64,000 nucleotides of DNA from Pseudoips prasinana (GCA_951640165.1 OX621240.1:9932713-9996712), one strand, 5' to 3'; positions 47,891 through 60,295 are shown, counted from the first letter of the stretch. Notes: generated by a model from the letters alone, not told the origin. Made by a program: numbers and translations.

Positions 47891-48119
47891 GTAAATGATA
47901 CTGATATTTTTCGACGGGGATAAAACACTGAAACTGACTATTTCATTTGGTGTATTCTTCGGAGTAATATAAGAGCCGCATCTACCAACTGCCCGCATCA
48001 TAGCCCGGAGCGCGCGTCGAGATTGAAACTTGATAAACTGATACACTATACATTATATAGACTTATTTAACGACCATTTTAATACTGTGAAAGTAAAAAT
48101 AACATTTTAAAACAGATAA

Positions 48120-48420
48120 AGGCTGCGCCATGATATGCCGCCATCGCGACTAATTGTCTTTATTTTTGTGCTGTGTGGCTGACGGCAAAGAATATAACCC
48201 ACCCCCCACTCATCCCGTGGGGCGCGTAGAACTCGTCCTCCCGAGGGTATTCCAGATAGCGGGCAGTTACGTCTCTCTGTGTAGGTACTGTGACCAACAC
48301 ACTGCGATCGCGAAGCCGGTTGCCAAGCGTGGCGATTGTGGCATATCCTTACAAATAATGGACACAACTCTATTTTGGATGTCTTCTGGGATAGCCTTTT
48401 TCGAGTAGTGGACGTCATAA
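48120..48420 (+). mobile_element. 5'-truncated non-LTR tail
   Basis: It contains gtgtggctgacggcaaagaa, tcatcccgtggggcgcgtag, gtattccagatagcgggca and gccaagcgtggcgattgtgg. It is the same family as 3598-3831 and 60296-60550. Confidence 0.6.
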
Positions 48421-48734
48421 AAATTCATATGAAAAAATAATTTATTTCTTTGGCTTGTATATGCTACGATATATAAGATATATAATGAATCAGTAGTATA
48501 CCTAACAGTAGTAGTGGTTGTAAAAAATCAAGTTAATCAGCACCAGAGGTACCAGAAGCAGTGGCATCCAGTCACTCATGTGGCAAGAACTCACCAAAAC
48601 TAAGGCAAGAAGCCCAAACCACATGGAACCCCGTAACGAAGTTCTATATGGTTTATATGTACATATCTTGGGCTTACGTCAACCAAGAGAAATCAGCCAC
48701 ATAATGCCTTCAATTCCATGCACTTAGTTTAATA

Positions 48735-48950
48735 TCATTGCATTCCTTTCTAACATAGTTCATATGAAAAAAAAGGCCAAGGATCTTTATTTGTGACATT
48801 TAGTTTTGGCGCGAAATACTGAGTTTATGTAAATAAGATGCGCATGTAAGTGCGCAGTTTTTGTGGCTGTGTAATACTATGTATACCTTGTTCTTTTATT
48901 ACAAGGTTTATTAGAGAGAGATAGATGTAATGACTTTGTCATTAGTTAAG
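48735..48950 (+). repeat. Dispersed repeat paired with 59190-59390
   Basis: Both loci share cctttctaacatagtt, atatgaaaa, ttttggcgcgaaa and cttgttctttt, then gagatgtaatga, in order. The class is unknown. Confidence 0.6.
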
Positions 48951-49154
48951 TGGTGCAATGACAGAATTGCTAGCACTGATTGCGTCTTTTTCATTCAAAA
49001 CAAGCTTAGAAACGTGAAATGGCTCATTAAAATATATCTGATCTAGTAGTTTAGGTTATGAGAGAGAGAGAGAGAGAGAAAAGATGTGTGATTGCACCTC
49101 TCTCTCTTGCCTTTACAGTAATATACGAAACATATATCTCTCTCTTTTTAAGAT

Positions 49155-49365
49155 TTCGCCGTCTGTCTGTCCGTCCGTCTGTCACCAGGCTGTAGATATC
49201 TCATGAACCGTGATAGTTAGACAGTTGAAATTTTCACAGATGATGTATTTCTGTTGCCGCTATAGCAACAAATACTAAAAAATTAAATGTAATAAATATG
49301 TAAGGGGGCTACCATACAGCAAACGTGCATTTTTATAGATAATGGTACGGAACCCTTCGTGCGTC
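49155..49365 (-). repeat. Interspersed repeat (ggttccgta/cgactcgcac family), internal part
   Basis: gtctgtccgtccgtctgtca, accgtgatagttagacagtt and acggaacccttcgtgc form the complement of 53796-54085. Confidence 0.65.
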
Positions 49366-49450
49366 GGTTTTTCTATTTTCACTAAATCTCCTTCTCAACT
49401 TCCGTTCGCCTCGCCCAATGACACTTTTTGTTAATAATAAAAATCACTAT

Positions 49451-49591
49451 GTACAGACGCCAGCACATCAAGCTACCTCAATCTGTCAAATTTCCCCAAT
49501 TGAAAGTGAACCTAATGCTTTTGTGATAAAGTTGAAAATCTATAAAATAAATTTGACAGATTGGGCTAGCTGGATGTGCTGGCGTCTGTAC
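49451..49591. mobile_element. MITE family 1, full copy
   Basis: The ends are gtacagacgccagcacatca and ggatgtgctggcgtctgtac. The interior is nearly identical with 16471-16611. Confidence 0.87.
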
Positions 49592-49972
49592 CTTTTTCGG
49601 GTGATTTTAAACTTGATTACAACAATCATATGGAGTAATTACAAATACCGTTTCGTGGGAAGTAGAACTTCCGTAAAATGAATAACGCTGCAATAAATAG
49701 ATGCTGTGTAGTTCTGACATAGGTAAGCATTCACTCTTCAGTAATAATGTCTACGCTTGGTCACACTATTACCGATTTACAAAAACCAATCGAACACACT
49801 GATAGTTTGTGGTCCTCGTGCAAATTGATGGGGCATTGTGACGTTATGAACGGTTATCAAATAAATGCTTCGGTTAGGTTATTGCACGCGCACTAGCGTC
49901 TCTTATGTCTCATTGTCATTTATAGTTTTGTAAAAATCTAACTTCGCAGAAAACTAGTATTCGTTGTGGAAA

Positions 49973-50600
49973 GTATGAATTTAAAGTGTGGGAATCCTAA
50001 CTTATATTATAAACATGAATGTGAGTTTGCTTTTTGGTGTTCGCTGAGGAAAGTATGAGTTTAACCACACTTTAAATTCATACTAACTAATATTATAAAC
50101 GCGAATGTGAGTTTGCTTGTTAGTGTTTGTTGTGGATCGTATGAGTTTTAAGTGTGGGAATCCTACCTTAATAAACTTGAATGTGAGTTTTTAGTGTTTG
50201 TTGTGGATCGTATGAGTTTTAAGTGTGGGAATCCTACCTTAATAAACGTGAATGTGAGTTTGCTTTTTAGTGTTTGCTGTGGAAAGTATGACTTTAAAAT
50301 GTGGGGAATCCTAACTAATAAACGCGAATGTGAGTTTGCTTGTAAGCGTTCAATGTGGAAAGAATCAGTTTAAAGTATAGAGAATCAGTTTAAAGTGTAG
50401 AAATCCTAACTAATAATATAAACACGAATGTGAGTTTGCTTGTTAGTGTTCGATGTGGAAAGTATAAGTTTAAGGGGTGGGAATTCTAATTAATATTAAA
50501 AACCCGAATGTGAGTTTGCTTATCAGAGTTCTTTGTGAAAAGTATGATTTTAAAGTGTGGGAATCCTAAGTAATATTATAAACGCAACTGTGAGTTTGTT
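49973..50600 (+). repeat. Tandem array of about eight 70-100-bp units
   Basis: Each unit reads roughly: gtatgagtttaaagtgtggg, aatcctaactaatattataa, acgcgaatgtgagtttgctt, ttagtgtttgctgtggaaa. Units vary by small deletions. The section tcctaactaatattataaac resembles the 5' terminus of the local Helitrons (TCCTACTAATATTATAAA). It is a satellite-like array, not a CRISPR array. Confidence 0.85.
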
Positions 50601-50994
50601 AGTTCGTTACGCTTTTTAGCTTAAACTTCCCTACCGATCAACATACAGTTTTCCATAAAAAGCCACAGGGTGCCTTTGATCCAGAAAAAAGTACTATTTG
50701 CGAGGAAATCCCGAGTATAACTGCTTGTAATATTTTATAACCTCCTAAGTTTCGTAATAAGGATCGCATTTATTTTGTTTGTACCCACATTATATCCATG
50801 GATGAAGTCTTTATAGTACTCTTCTATGTATTTTGATGTATGGATGTATTGTGTTGTTGTTTTTATTAATTACCTATCATATTCCGACCCAGAAGAAAAT
50901 GTTATTCTTTAACAGGGCCACTCCACTGTCCCTTGAGTGTATAATATCTTTCTTACGACGGTCAGGTTATATAAACTATTTAAGACTAATATTT

Positions 50995-51222
50995 TTGAGG
51001 TGAATGGTACAACCGGAAGGGGAAGACCTCGTAGAACATTCTCTGACCAAATCGGAGACGTTCTCAAGAAAGGCCAGGTCAGAAGTACCCTAAACCGGCG
51101 AGCATGTATGAAGAATATAATGACAGTAAATGAGGCGAAAGAGGTGTGCAAGGATCATGATAAATGGAAGTCCGTTGTCTCTGCCTCCCCCTCTGGAAAA
51201 CAGGCGTGAGTCTATGTATGTA
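50995..51222 (+). pseudogene. RTE-like family B RT C-terminal tail, best copy
   Basis: It encodes [20 protein letters not shown], then [20 protein letters not shown] and KWKSVVSA, then a stop after GKQA. A GRP..T...I.. start and a short acidic/basic tail are typical of the end of RTE-type reverse transcriptases. 5'-truncated. Confidence 0.6.
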
Positions 51223-52204
51223 TTTTTTGAGGATTTTAAAACTTTCCATGATTTAAAGTTAATTTCATTCGTACATAGTCAGTCAGCTCAAAAATAAAAT
51301 AATAACGTTACTTCATTAAAGTCAAGGAGAGCCAATTTATTGTGCTCACACTTACAATAATACACCGCAATAATTATTAGCCGATCACTCTCCTGGGACT
51401 CTCCGACTTCTACCCCCGACATATCGAGACTAGTGATATAGTTGGCATTTTGAAATTTATTCGATGATTAGTAATCGAATTAATGGACTTTTTCGTGTAG
51501 ACTGATTCGGTCCTCAGTATATAAATACTTGGAATCAAATCTATTTGCACAGAAAAACATATCGATACTGTCAAAAACGTCTATCCATTTTTATTACGGT
51601 GATACTTTACGCTGTGATGGCTTAACCCATAAATATAGGTAAGTGGATGTTTATCAGATATTAATTAAATTACTATTATTATTAGTAGTCTTCTCTTCTA
51701 TGAGAATAGAGAACATTTGGAATTGAAAAGTTGTTTGCATGACAACTTCATATCATAAAGTGGTATTATTTAAAATATGCAACGTGTTTACATCATTTTT
51801 ATTCTGGCATTACATGTTTTGTTGTAACTTGCCTGCGAGACTATAAACAGCATAATTTGTTGTTTTTGTTACGAATAAAATATATCTACGACTGTAAAAA
51901 AAAGTATTTCTAAGTCATCATCGACGTCAAAACTTAGGACATAATACACGAAAATACGTCATGATAAATTAGAACGATTTTTTGTGTAAGTTAATTTTTA
52001 TATTTATAGACGCATCATTTACCATCACAAATTAATCTCTTGTGTAAATGAAGCCTGGTATTGCTTTATTCCCTTTAACTTATATACTACTAGTCATTGA
52101 AGCCGTCTGTTATTTCGTAGTTTCAATGTTAAGCATATTCTATAATTCTAATCTTAATTAATCCAATATTATTTATTTTGAACCGCTCATAGCCAGATAC
52201 TCTC

Positions 52205-52430
52205 AACGATACGTAAGTGATTGGCAAGGTTAAGCAACTAGGCTCGCGGGCAATCCATAGATGGGTGACCACCAAAGTGGTTTAATTTCTGAGCGTTTCC
52301 GTGCTGCGGAGGGCACGTTAAGCTATCGTCGTTACAGTCGATAAGCCATGTCAGAGGCCTAATGGGCGGTTTAGAAACCTCTGACACTAGGGTAACCACT
52401 GCCCATACGATAAATATGTAAGTATTCTTA
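52205..52430 (+). mobile_element. 5S rRNA-like SINE
   Basis: The head reads gtaagtgattggcaaggtta, agcaactaggctcgcgggca and atagatgggtgaccaccaaa. The body agrees with 19628-19865 to ggtaaccactgcccatacga. Confidence 0.7.
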
Positions 52431-52689
52431 ATTTATTATACTCAAGCCTTTTTTTAAGAATTGAAAAATAAACTGAGTTTGTTAGAAATACTCTTTATCC
52501 AGAAATAATAACAAACGTACAAGGAAAACTCCTTGGAAAATATAAATGTAATCTTATATCATAACATCACTATTTTTTGCGTACAAAGTTTCCAACTCCA
52601 GCCCTCCATTATCTGTGAGTCCCATAGGGGCTATAATTCAGCTGTTTGTATCTGTGTCCGACTTATTTAATCATATGATGATGCCAAAA

Positions 52690-53270
52690 CAAAATAATTA
52701 TTTTTTTTTATTTTTATTTTCTTTATTGGGACACAAAACAGTTATACGTTACAGTGTTTCTAACAGATTATAATATAACTTAAATTGAATAAACGTATAA
52801 CCCACACTAATGTCCGCAAAATAATTACATATTTTAAAGGAAGATTAGCTGTGCGCATCTTGTTGGGAACATTGTATATTGGTTTCTCATAAATTTTTGT
52901 TCGTAGGTATACCCCGAAACTAGTGTATCTCTCTATGTTTATTTTAATAAAATTTTATTTACTTTTGCTTTAAAAGCTGAGTGTGAGAGTGCAAAAATAT
53001 CAAACTCCACAAAGTGTGTGTTATACGTATCTACGAGACGCCATAGAGGAGCCCGTGCCCCGGCATTAGTTCTACATCTCGCGGTGTGAAACACCCGGCG
53101 CACGCGCACCTCTCGCTGTATGACAGTTCTGGGTACAACATAACATAATTGGTTAGTGATATTTGTACAATCAAACTTATTATTACATATGCCATGCAGC
53201 ATCATAACCATGAGTAACTTACGTCTAGACTCCAGGCTCAAAAGTTTATATTTTATTAATAATGCTTCAT
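52690..53270 (-). pseudogene. LINE 3' end with RT C-terminal domain
   Basis: The minus strand encodes SLESRRKLLMVMMLHGICNN, then VVPRTVIQREVRVRRVFHTA and FDIFALSHSAFKAKVNKILL. This has the layout of the post-RT tail of Jockey/R1-like LINEs (SL..RR...........RTN......FDIF..S...FK). The 3' UTR follows to about 52690. Confidence 0.6.
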
Positions 53271-53357
53271 ATGAAATTTTTGAATGATTTATGTGTATAA
53301 TATGTTACAAAGAAAATCAGAAGAAAGTTTGCTTAGTTAGAGAATATCAAATTTATT

Positions 53358-53590
53358 ATGGGTATAGTTTGATTCTCGATATTTAGTATCGCTGGATGCG
53401 AATAGCGCAAGACCGGAAATTGTGGAGATCTTTGGGGAGGCTTTTGTCCAGCAGTGGACGTCTTTCGGCTGATATGATGATGATGATGATAGTTTGATTC
53501 TGGAAACCACTGGATGGGGATAGCGCAATACCGGTCTGGAAGTGTGGAGATCTTTGGGAGAGGCTTTTGTGAAACAGTAGAGTTTGATTC
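53358..53590 (+). pseudogene. Two tandem RTE-like LINE tails
   Basis: Copy 1 (53358-53488) and copy 2 (53489-53590) both run atagtttgattct, ctggatg, atagcgcaa, tggagatcttt and aggcttttgt. Copy 1 ends in (atg)n exactly where copy 2 begins. Confidence 0.65.
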
Positions 53591-53795
53591 CATTCGTATA
53601 TTCTTCTATCTACATTATCGAATACGACTCTTCTTAACGATACCTGTTGAAGGAGTGTATTATGTAATACAGATTAAATTGATTTTGTATAGCTTACCAT
53701 AGATATATTTATTTTTGGGGGCGATTTTAATTTAAATGAGCCGCTAGAGTAGTTTTACATGTTATGAAGATACCTATAATCTTCCAAACATAAAA

Positions 53796-54085
53796 AATCG
53801 GCCAAGTGCGAGTCGGACTCGCGTACGAAGAGTTCCGTACCATTATCGATAAAAACGAGCAAAAAATTCACGTTTGTGCCCTTAAATATTTATTTTATTT
53901 TGTTTTTAGTATTTGTTGTTATAGCGGCAACAGAAATACGTCATCTGTGAAAATTTCAACTGTCTAACTATCACGGTTTATGAGATACAGCCTGGTGACA
54001 GACGGACAGACAGATAGACAGACAGACAGCGAAGTCTTAGTAATAGGGTCCCGTTTTACCCTTCGGGTACGGAACCTTAAAAAAT
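53796..54085 (+). repeat. Interspersed repeat (cggccaagtgcgagtcggac start)
   Basis: It runs cggccaagtgcgagtcggac, gagttccgtaccattatcg, tgttatagcggcaacagaaa, cagacagacagac and cgggtacggaacctt. It is a relative of 393-963 and 49155-49365. Confidence 0.7.
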
Positions 54086-54699
54086 GCCATTCAAACTAGG
54101 TAAACAAGTTTTTGACTGATGAATAAACAAACAGATAAAAAAAAACTTATGTAAGTTTATTGAATATCCAGATACACTTCTGCTACATTTTAATTTAGTG
54201 TATCCGTCTTGAAAGATCCATATGCGGTGAATGGTGAAATGTTAAATCCAAAACGCTGGCATTGTTAAGTGAACATGTGTATTGCAAAATACACTTATGT
54301 GGTTGTTATTATAAAACAATGTGCGTGTCCCCAAGGTGCGATAGATCACACCCCAGGCTTGTCACCAACGTCACAAACGTTAGGAAGAGATAAATGGTCC
54401 GGCTCTGAATTGTTTACACCATTGTTTACGAGTAAATAAAAATATTCAGCTTTCCCTTCCTATTGATATACCTAAGTCAATTTTTTAAACAATACAATAT
54501 TTTCACCACAGGCCGGTTTGTGGCTAAACGGTGGTGAGTAACAGTGCAATGGCTAAAGAAGTAAATTAAGTACTATCATGAGTAGATGACAGTACTGACT
54601 CTAATATAATATTTATGTATTTCAGTGTTATACATTATAGTAGATATGTATGTTGTGTTTAATCATATATTAATGTTTATCACATATTAGAGGTATGTA

Positions 54700-54719
54700 C
54701 ATACCAAATATTTGGTATG
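54700..54719. repeat. 20-bp perfect palindrome
   Basis: cataccaaatatttggtatg equals its own reverse complement. Confidence 0.95.
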
Positions 54720-55053
54720 CCCCTTTACATGATTATAAACTTGATAATAATAATTATTATTTGCTATTTACTTAATTTGCTACTTAAATATGTCTTATCT
54801 ATCCGAAGGTAGTCTGAAAGAAAACGCTTATTGCAATAATACCACCCATTTTACAAGATTGTGTTATTTGTGCCGAATGTATTTATCTTGTTTGAGAAAG
54901 AGTATTATATTCTATAAGTACTTACATCTTTGAGAATACGTTGCGGCAATAGCATTATTATGTTAATTACATTATAATTTAGTGTTCTTAAGAGCGAGTG
55001 AAGTCGCAAGAGTACATCAGCCGCGCAAACATGGCGACAAAGAAGGTTGTTTC

Positions 55054-55280
55054 TCAACAACGTTTTACAAATCCCCACGCTGTTCTTTTTTTATCAGAGA
55101 GCGACAAACGAGCAATTGGGTCACCTGATGGTAAGTGATCACCACCGCCCATGTACACTCGCAACACCAGAAGAGTCGCGGATGCGTTACCGGCCTTTAA
55201 AAGAGTCGGCAAACGAGTGTTGCTGACACTTCCCCCCACCCGATGAGCTCTGGCGACCTTACTCACACGCAGAAACACAA
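55054..55280 (-). repeat. Interspersed repeat fragment
   Basis: gggtcacctgatggtaagtg, atcaccaccgcccatgta and acccgatgagctctggcgac are found again in decayed form at 27085-27160 (ctggtggtaagcggttaccg, acccgatgagctctgtgcg). It is a SINE-like lepidopteran repeat; its ORF is not a gene. Confidence 0.5.
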
Positions 55281-56033
55281 CATTAACGTTGTTTATGTTA
55301 TTATTAAGGAATATCTTCTGTAAGGTGGAAGTACTTCCCCAGTCGGGCTGCTCTTTGAGCGAATGAACGCTGTGCCCTACCTCTCTTGATCTAGTGATAG
55401 ACGCGTGTCTTTTTCTTTGATTCCATTGGCTGGACGCTGGTGAGAGACCCGAAACTTTGTCACGATGCTACTAACTCCACGTAAAGGAGGAATAGTTTAT
55501 TTACTTACTTATTTAGGCACACCAACAATTACACAATTTAAATGTTATAGCATTATTCGCAAATCTGATCTCAAAAATAGGAAATCATTAATTTAAGCTA
55601 CAAACATATTGCAATGTATACTCACAAATATATAATTTAATAAAAAAAATGATATAACTTGATCATATTCATAAATATGCATCGTAACAAGTAATTGTGA
55701 GCTGTCGCGACTCAGTTGTCGAATATATTATCGTAAAGATTAAGATTTAATTAAGAAATGTCATACGTCTGTTACGATTTCACTATGTGACTAGTTTAAT
55801 AAACAACATCTGTCACGACCATGTAAAACATTTGTCATTTTATGACATGTATGTCAAATTGTAAACTTTATTTAACAGGACTCAGAAAAAATAATTGAAT
55901 GTTAATTACGCTCAGTTATTCTGACACAATATTTCTGCCGTAGTCGACGTATATTTTATGTTTATGTTTCTGGCGGCGCATATGTAGCTAAATAATTAAC
56001 AGGTAAATATCCAGTTATACATATCACACAGTG

Positions 56034-56290
56034 CCATCTAAGCCAAACTAAGCAAAGCTTGTACTTTAGATACTAGACAAGATCAAAAATTTAAATGAAA
56101 ATCATTTATTATATCATTGCAAGGCATAGAAATACTTAGGTATATACTTTGATTTTTTAATACGCACAATTGACAGATAACACCGAGTCCAAGATAAACA
56201 GATATTATGTTTATGAAATCTGTCTTGTTGGAGGATCGAATCCGCAACCTTTCTGATCCAAAATCAAAAGGCAGGTTCACTGTCAAGTAA
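56034..56290 (-). mobile_element. SINE family C, decayed
   Basis: The plus strand has ctaagccaaactaagcaaag, cttgtactttag and ggatcgaatccgcaaccttt (box B complement). Confidence 0.5.
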
Positions 56291-58286
56291 GTCACGGTGG
56301 AAAAATTATGTTTTTCTTGAATTTCTACTATTTTAGGTAGGTACTGAAGAGTTGATAATAATAAATAAACAATATATTTATTCATACCTTATCTTTTCCA
56401 CTTAACCACATTGATATTCCATTTACGATAATTGAACAGACTCAACTTACAGTCCATTAAAGTGCGCCATCTATCGAGAAACTTTGCGATAGCTGAAATT
56501 GTTTACAAACATATTAACCCTGCTAGTACCGGGGGCCCCGAGTACCCAACAAGGGACATTATCTAGTGACGCGACAACCGAGATTTATTCGTGTTATTAT
56601 CACAACGAGCTTGTGGGGAAACGTACTTGTTTAATTAATTAGGGATGTAATTTGATTGTGTTGTTTTATTTTAATGTGTAGGCTTTGTGATTTGATATGA
56701 AAAATAATACCATAAAATGAAGCTTGTTTACATTGGGCCTCACGCGTGAGTAGATATAGGACCATTCTCTCTTAGCGTGAGTTTTACATAATTGTGAGTG
56801 ATGAGTCTAGGAAAAGGGCATGAATAGAGATGATGTCTACTGTTGGGTTTGCAAAACAACAGGTTTAGTGTAAAGTAAAACTAAATATATTTCTCAAATC
56901 AAAAATAATTTCTTATAAAATATTAATCTGTTACTATGTTTAAATTTGAAGAAAATCTGTTAGTACCTGTTAGTCCAAATACTGTATATGTTTTATGATT
57001 GAAAGTATTTGGGTTAAGAGGATTTTCTTGTCTTTTTCTCGAAAAATGGTGCTTATTATGATATATAAAACATTGACACCACAATCATATAGTGCTTTAT
57101 TTCTCTACTATTATTTTTTGTCCCTTAGAATTGTTTATATCCTTATTATTATTAGAACAATTTTATCTTCTATTCGTTTTACGATTTTATTATTAATTTT
57201 ACTTTGATTACCTAAGAAAAAAGTGAGTATCTGTGACTATTGTTTTTAAATGTTTTATGAATATTAATATGAAGTGATATTGGCAATGCCTTGATTACTA
57301 TTATGACAAGTGATCGTTGTCCATGCTACTGTGTCCACTCAAATAATATCAAACAAACTCCTAACGGTCCTTCAAACCCTAACCAGCAATGTCGTACTTA
57401 AACATTGCACGCATCCAGCGTGACGCGCGGTTTAATTTTATGCTACATTAATGCAGTAGAGGGTTGGAGCCACTTTTTAATAGGGTTAGTTATGGTGCGG
57501 GGTCTCTCACACCCCCGCGCGTTTCTCAGGGTTAGCAATATGTTAGAGTCAATGGGATTATCTGCTTGTTTTGTGATAAACCGGATTAATTTTTGAACAA
57601 ATGGTTTGAGGGTTTATTTTGGATGTTTGTTGAGCTATTCATCTCAGATATTTTATTACCGAGGCACGTGTAGTATCATGCGGATCAATTGCAGGAATAA
57701 ATATTTGTCGTTTTAAGTTAAAATTCAATTCCTTTTCATAATTTATCTTTCATAAAAAATAAAATAGAAAAGGTTTTTAAAAAAGCGCTTGTAAATAGGC
57801 ATAGCACATAACATGTTAATAGTAATATAGTTAAGTATACATAATTATTTCATATATTTCTTATTTTAAAGCCAGATATAGCGGAAACCACAAGCTTTTT
57901 TTCTCTTCTAATGTCCTTTAAAAATACTTTGCACAAGCAGGTTAATCAAAAGTTTCTGTAGTGACTGACAACCTATTCTCTAACCTAGATATTAAAGACC
58001 TACATAAAATTATTCAAATTATTATTAGCAGTCCTTACACTCCTTCTCATTACGACTATGTTTGTTCAATTAAGTATAACTAACAACTATTGTCATGGGA
58101 ATATATTTACTGATTACTCATAAAAAAAATGGCTACCGTATACACGATATGACCCCACATTCTGCAAAAACAATATTCAACTTCGGAGTTACAAAAAAAT
58201 AAACAAAGGCGCAATTAAAAAAAAAACTGTAATTTATTCATAACGACATACTGGACCATGAAATTGTTTGTTTAATTCTTCAACTA

Positions 58287-58355
58287 ACAAAACGTGGGTG
58301 ATATTTTTTTGTCATCCAAGCTCAGTATGTGACAAAAAAAAGTCACCCACGTTTT
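58287..58355. repeat. Imperfect inverted repeat
   Basis: aaaacgtgggtga, atttttttgtca pairs with tgacaaaaaaaagtcacccacgtt-type sequence across about 15 nt. It is probably the core of a larger MITE. Confidence 0.75.
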
Positions 58356-59189
58356 TATGAATGTATATTGATTTGTCACAATTGGATGAAAAACAATGGG
58401 ATTGTCACGGGAAAATGGTTTCGCGAAGCCAATTGTAATAATTACATTTTTTGTCCGTTCTCATAGGAGGGGGAAACGGGCTTTAGGCTTTTTCGGGAGT
58501 AAGATGGTAAAGAAGTTGTCTTGAAAATAAATTATAACATTTTTCTCTGTACCATAACCATCACAAAGATTTAAACATTGTGTTATGTCAACATACATAT
58601 TTTCCTCGTTTTATTAGTAGTAGTAGTAGAACAAATCAATAAACATAATAGTTATACAAATAGAGAAAATTAGAGCCCTAATTATTACTGTTCACATACA
58701 TAAAACCAATATGTTTATTATCTTTTGTATAAGGAAATTTTCAAAAGCATTCCCTATCGATTAAAAAAGATAAGGGAATATTTTCACAATTGTTACCCAA
58801 AGAACGGACAAAAATTTAGCAATGTTGCTGCGCCCGACAGAGTGTTTATTTGTTACACTTCTTATATTATGGAAATGAATAAACTAGTGCTACTAATGAA
58901 AAAAACGGCTAAATAAAAGATATATAGCTGAATTGATGACCTTCTTTTGGAGCCTGTTAGAACGAAGTCACTTCACAAGCAATGCAATTAAATTCCTCCT
59001 TTAGAACATCTATTTAAATTAATATGTTTCTGAAACCGATTAGATATTGTTGGAAAGTGAATAAAATAATTTAATATCCTATAAAAAGCGTGAGCAAAAG
59101 AGCTGTGCGTTAAAGTCTGGCATAATAATAAGGTAGTGCCCCCGATTCCATTCAATACTAATAGCAAAACATGCAAAACTTATTGTTAT

Positions 59190-59390
59190 AACATTGCATT
59201 TCTTTCTAACATAGTTATTATGAAAAGGACAGTATCTTTAGTTGTCACATTTTACTTTTGGCGCGAAACACTGACCAAAAAAAATACATGTTATAGAGTT
59301 CTATTTTTGACAGTTCTATCTATACCATGTTCTTTTCATACAGTGTATATTAGAGGGAGATGTAATGATATTTAGATTAGTAAATTGGTG
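59190..59390 (+). repeat. Dispersed repeat paired with 48735-48950
   Basis: It reads tttctttctaacatagttat, ttacttttggcgcgaaacac and ccatgttcttttcatacagt, collinear with the other copy. The ORF over it is a by-product. Confidence 0.6.
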
Positions 59391-60109
59391 TTGTTTTTTA
59401 AATTCATTTGACGGCTCTGGCTTCATCGGCCTTATGAGCATTCAGTAAAATATATTTTTATTTCATTAATTTTCGTTATTAAGTCATGTAAAGTCCGTCA
59501 TAATAAAGTCATACATAGTCCTTGTCCTACCCCAGTAAAGCAGTGGAGACTTTACTAGAGGCGAATATGGAGTTTTAGATTCAAAACAGAAAATCGCAAT
59601 TCACGGCAATATGGCACTTTCCTCCTCTTGTGTACGTTGTCGAAGATGTTATGTCTAAAAATGCACCATATTTGCACTTAAAAAGTCAAATTTACACCAG
59701 TTTTTGTAAATGAAACAATGCCGCCATGCGTCTTTTTCCGCGTTGGTGCCAAAACTCAGTAAAGTGGTGTTAAAAAAGAATTGCCAGCCTTACCAAATAC
59801 GGGCAAGTGTATGCAGCGAACGCGCGCTATCTTGTATATATCCTAGGTATATTATTACTAATCATTATGAATACGCAATCTACTGTATTAATCTATTTCA
59901 TATTATTGTTCCTTACGTATCAGCCATTTCTCTTATAGCTGATGACGTCATATAGTCTCTAAGGCTGTTAATGACAGTCGGTGCTTATGGTCAGAACGAC
60001 AGGTGCTGTCATTTTATTTTAATAATGTCGATTGAGTGTATAATACTGTAATGTTTCCGCCAAAACAAGTTTGTTAGCAGTAGTAGTTTTATTTCACCCA
60101 CATTGAACA

Positions 60110-60295
60110 GTTTTGCTCACATCGACCACGAACCGGAAGACGCAGTGTGGGCAGGCCCCCTACAAGGTGGACCGACGATCTTGCATGGGTTGCGGGAAGC
60201 CGCTGGATGCGGGCAGCGCAGGACCGGCTATTGTGGAGATCTTTGGGGGAGGCCTTTGTACAGCAGTGGACGTCTTTCGGGTGATATGATGAACA
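60110..60295 (+). pseudogene. RTE-like LINE tail
   Basis: It reads accacgaaccggaagacgca, caaggtggaccgacgatctt, agccgctggatgcgggcagc and ctttgggggaggcctttgta, ending gatatgatga. Confidence 0.7.

Noticed and set aside
47600..48046. 148-codon minus frame
   Set aside because: It overlaps a decayed SINE and shows no known motif or codon pattern; likely chance.
49973..50600. CRISPR-like array
   Set aside because: Units are diverged head-to-tail repeats without unique spacers, and the genome is eukaryotic.
55054..55278. Minus-strand ORF with Gly/Ser-rich peptide
   Set aside because: The same sequence recurs at 27085-27160 as a dispersed repeat, so it is not a gene.
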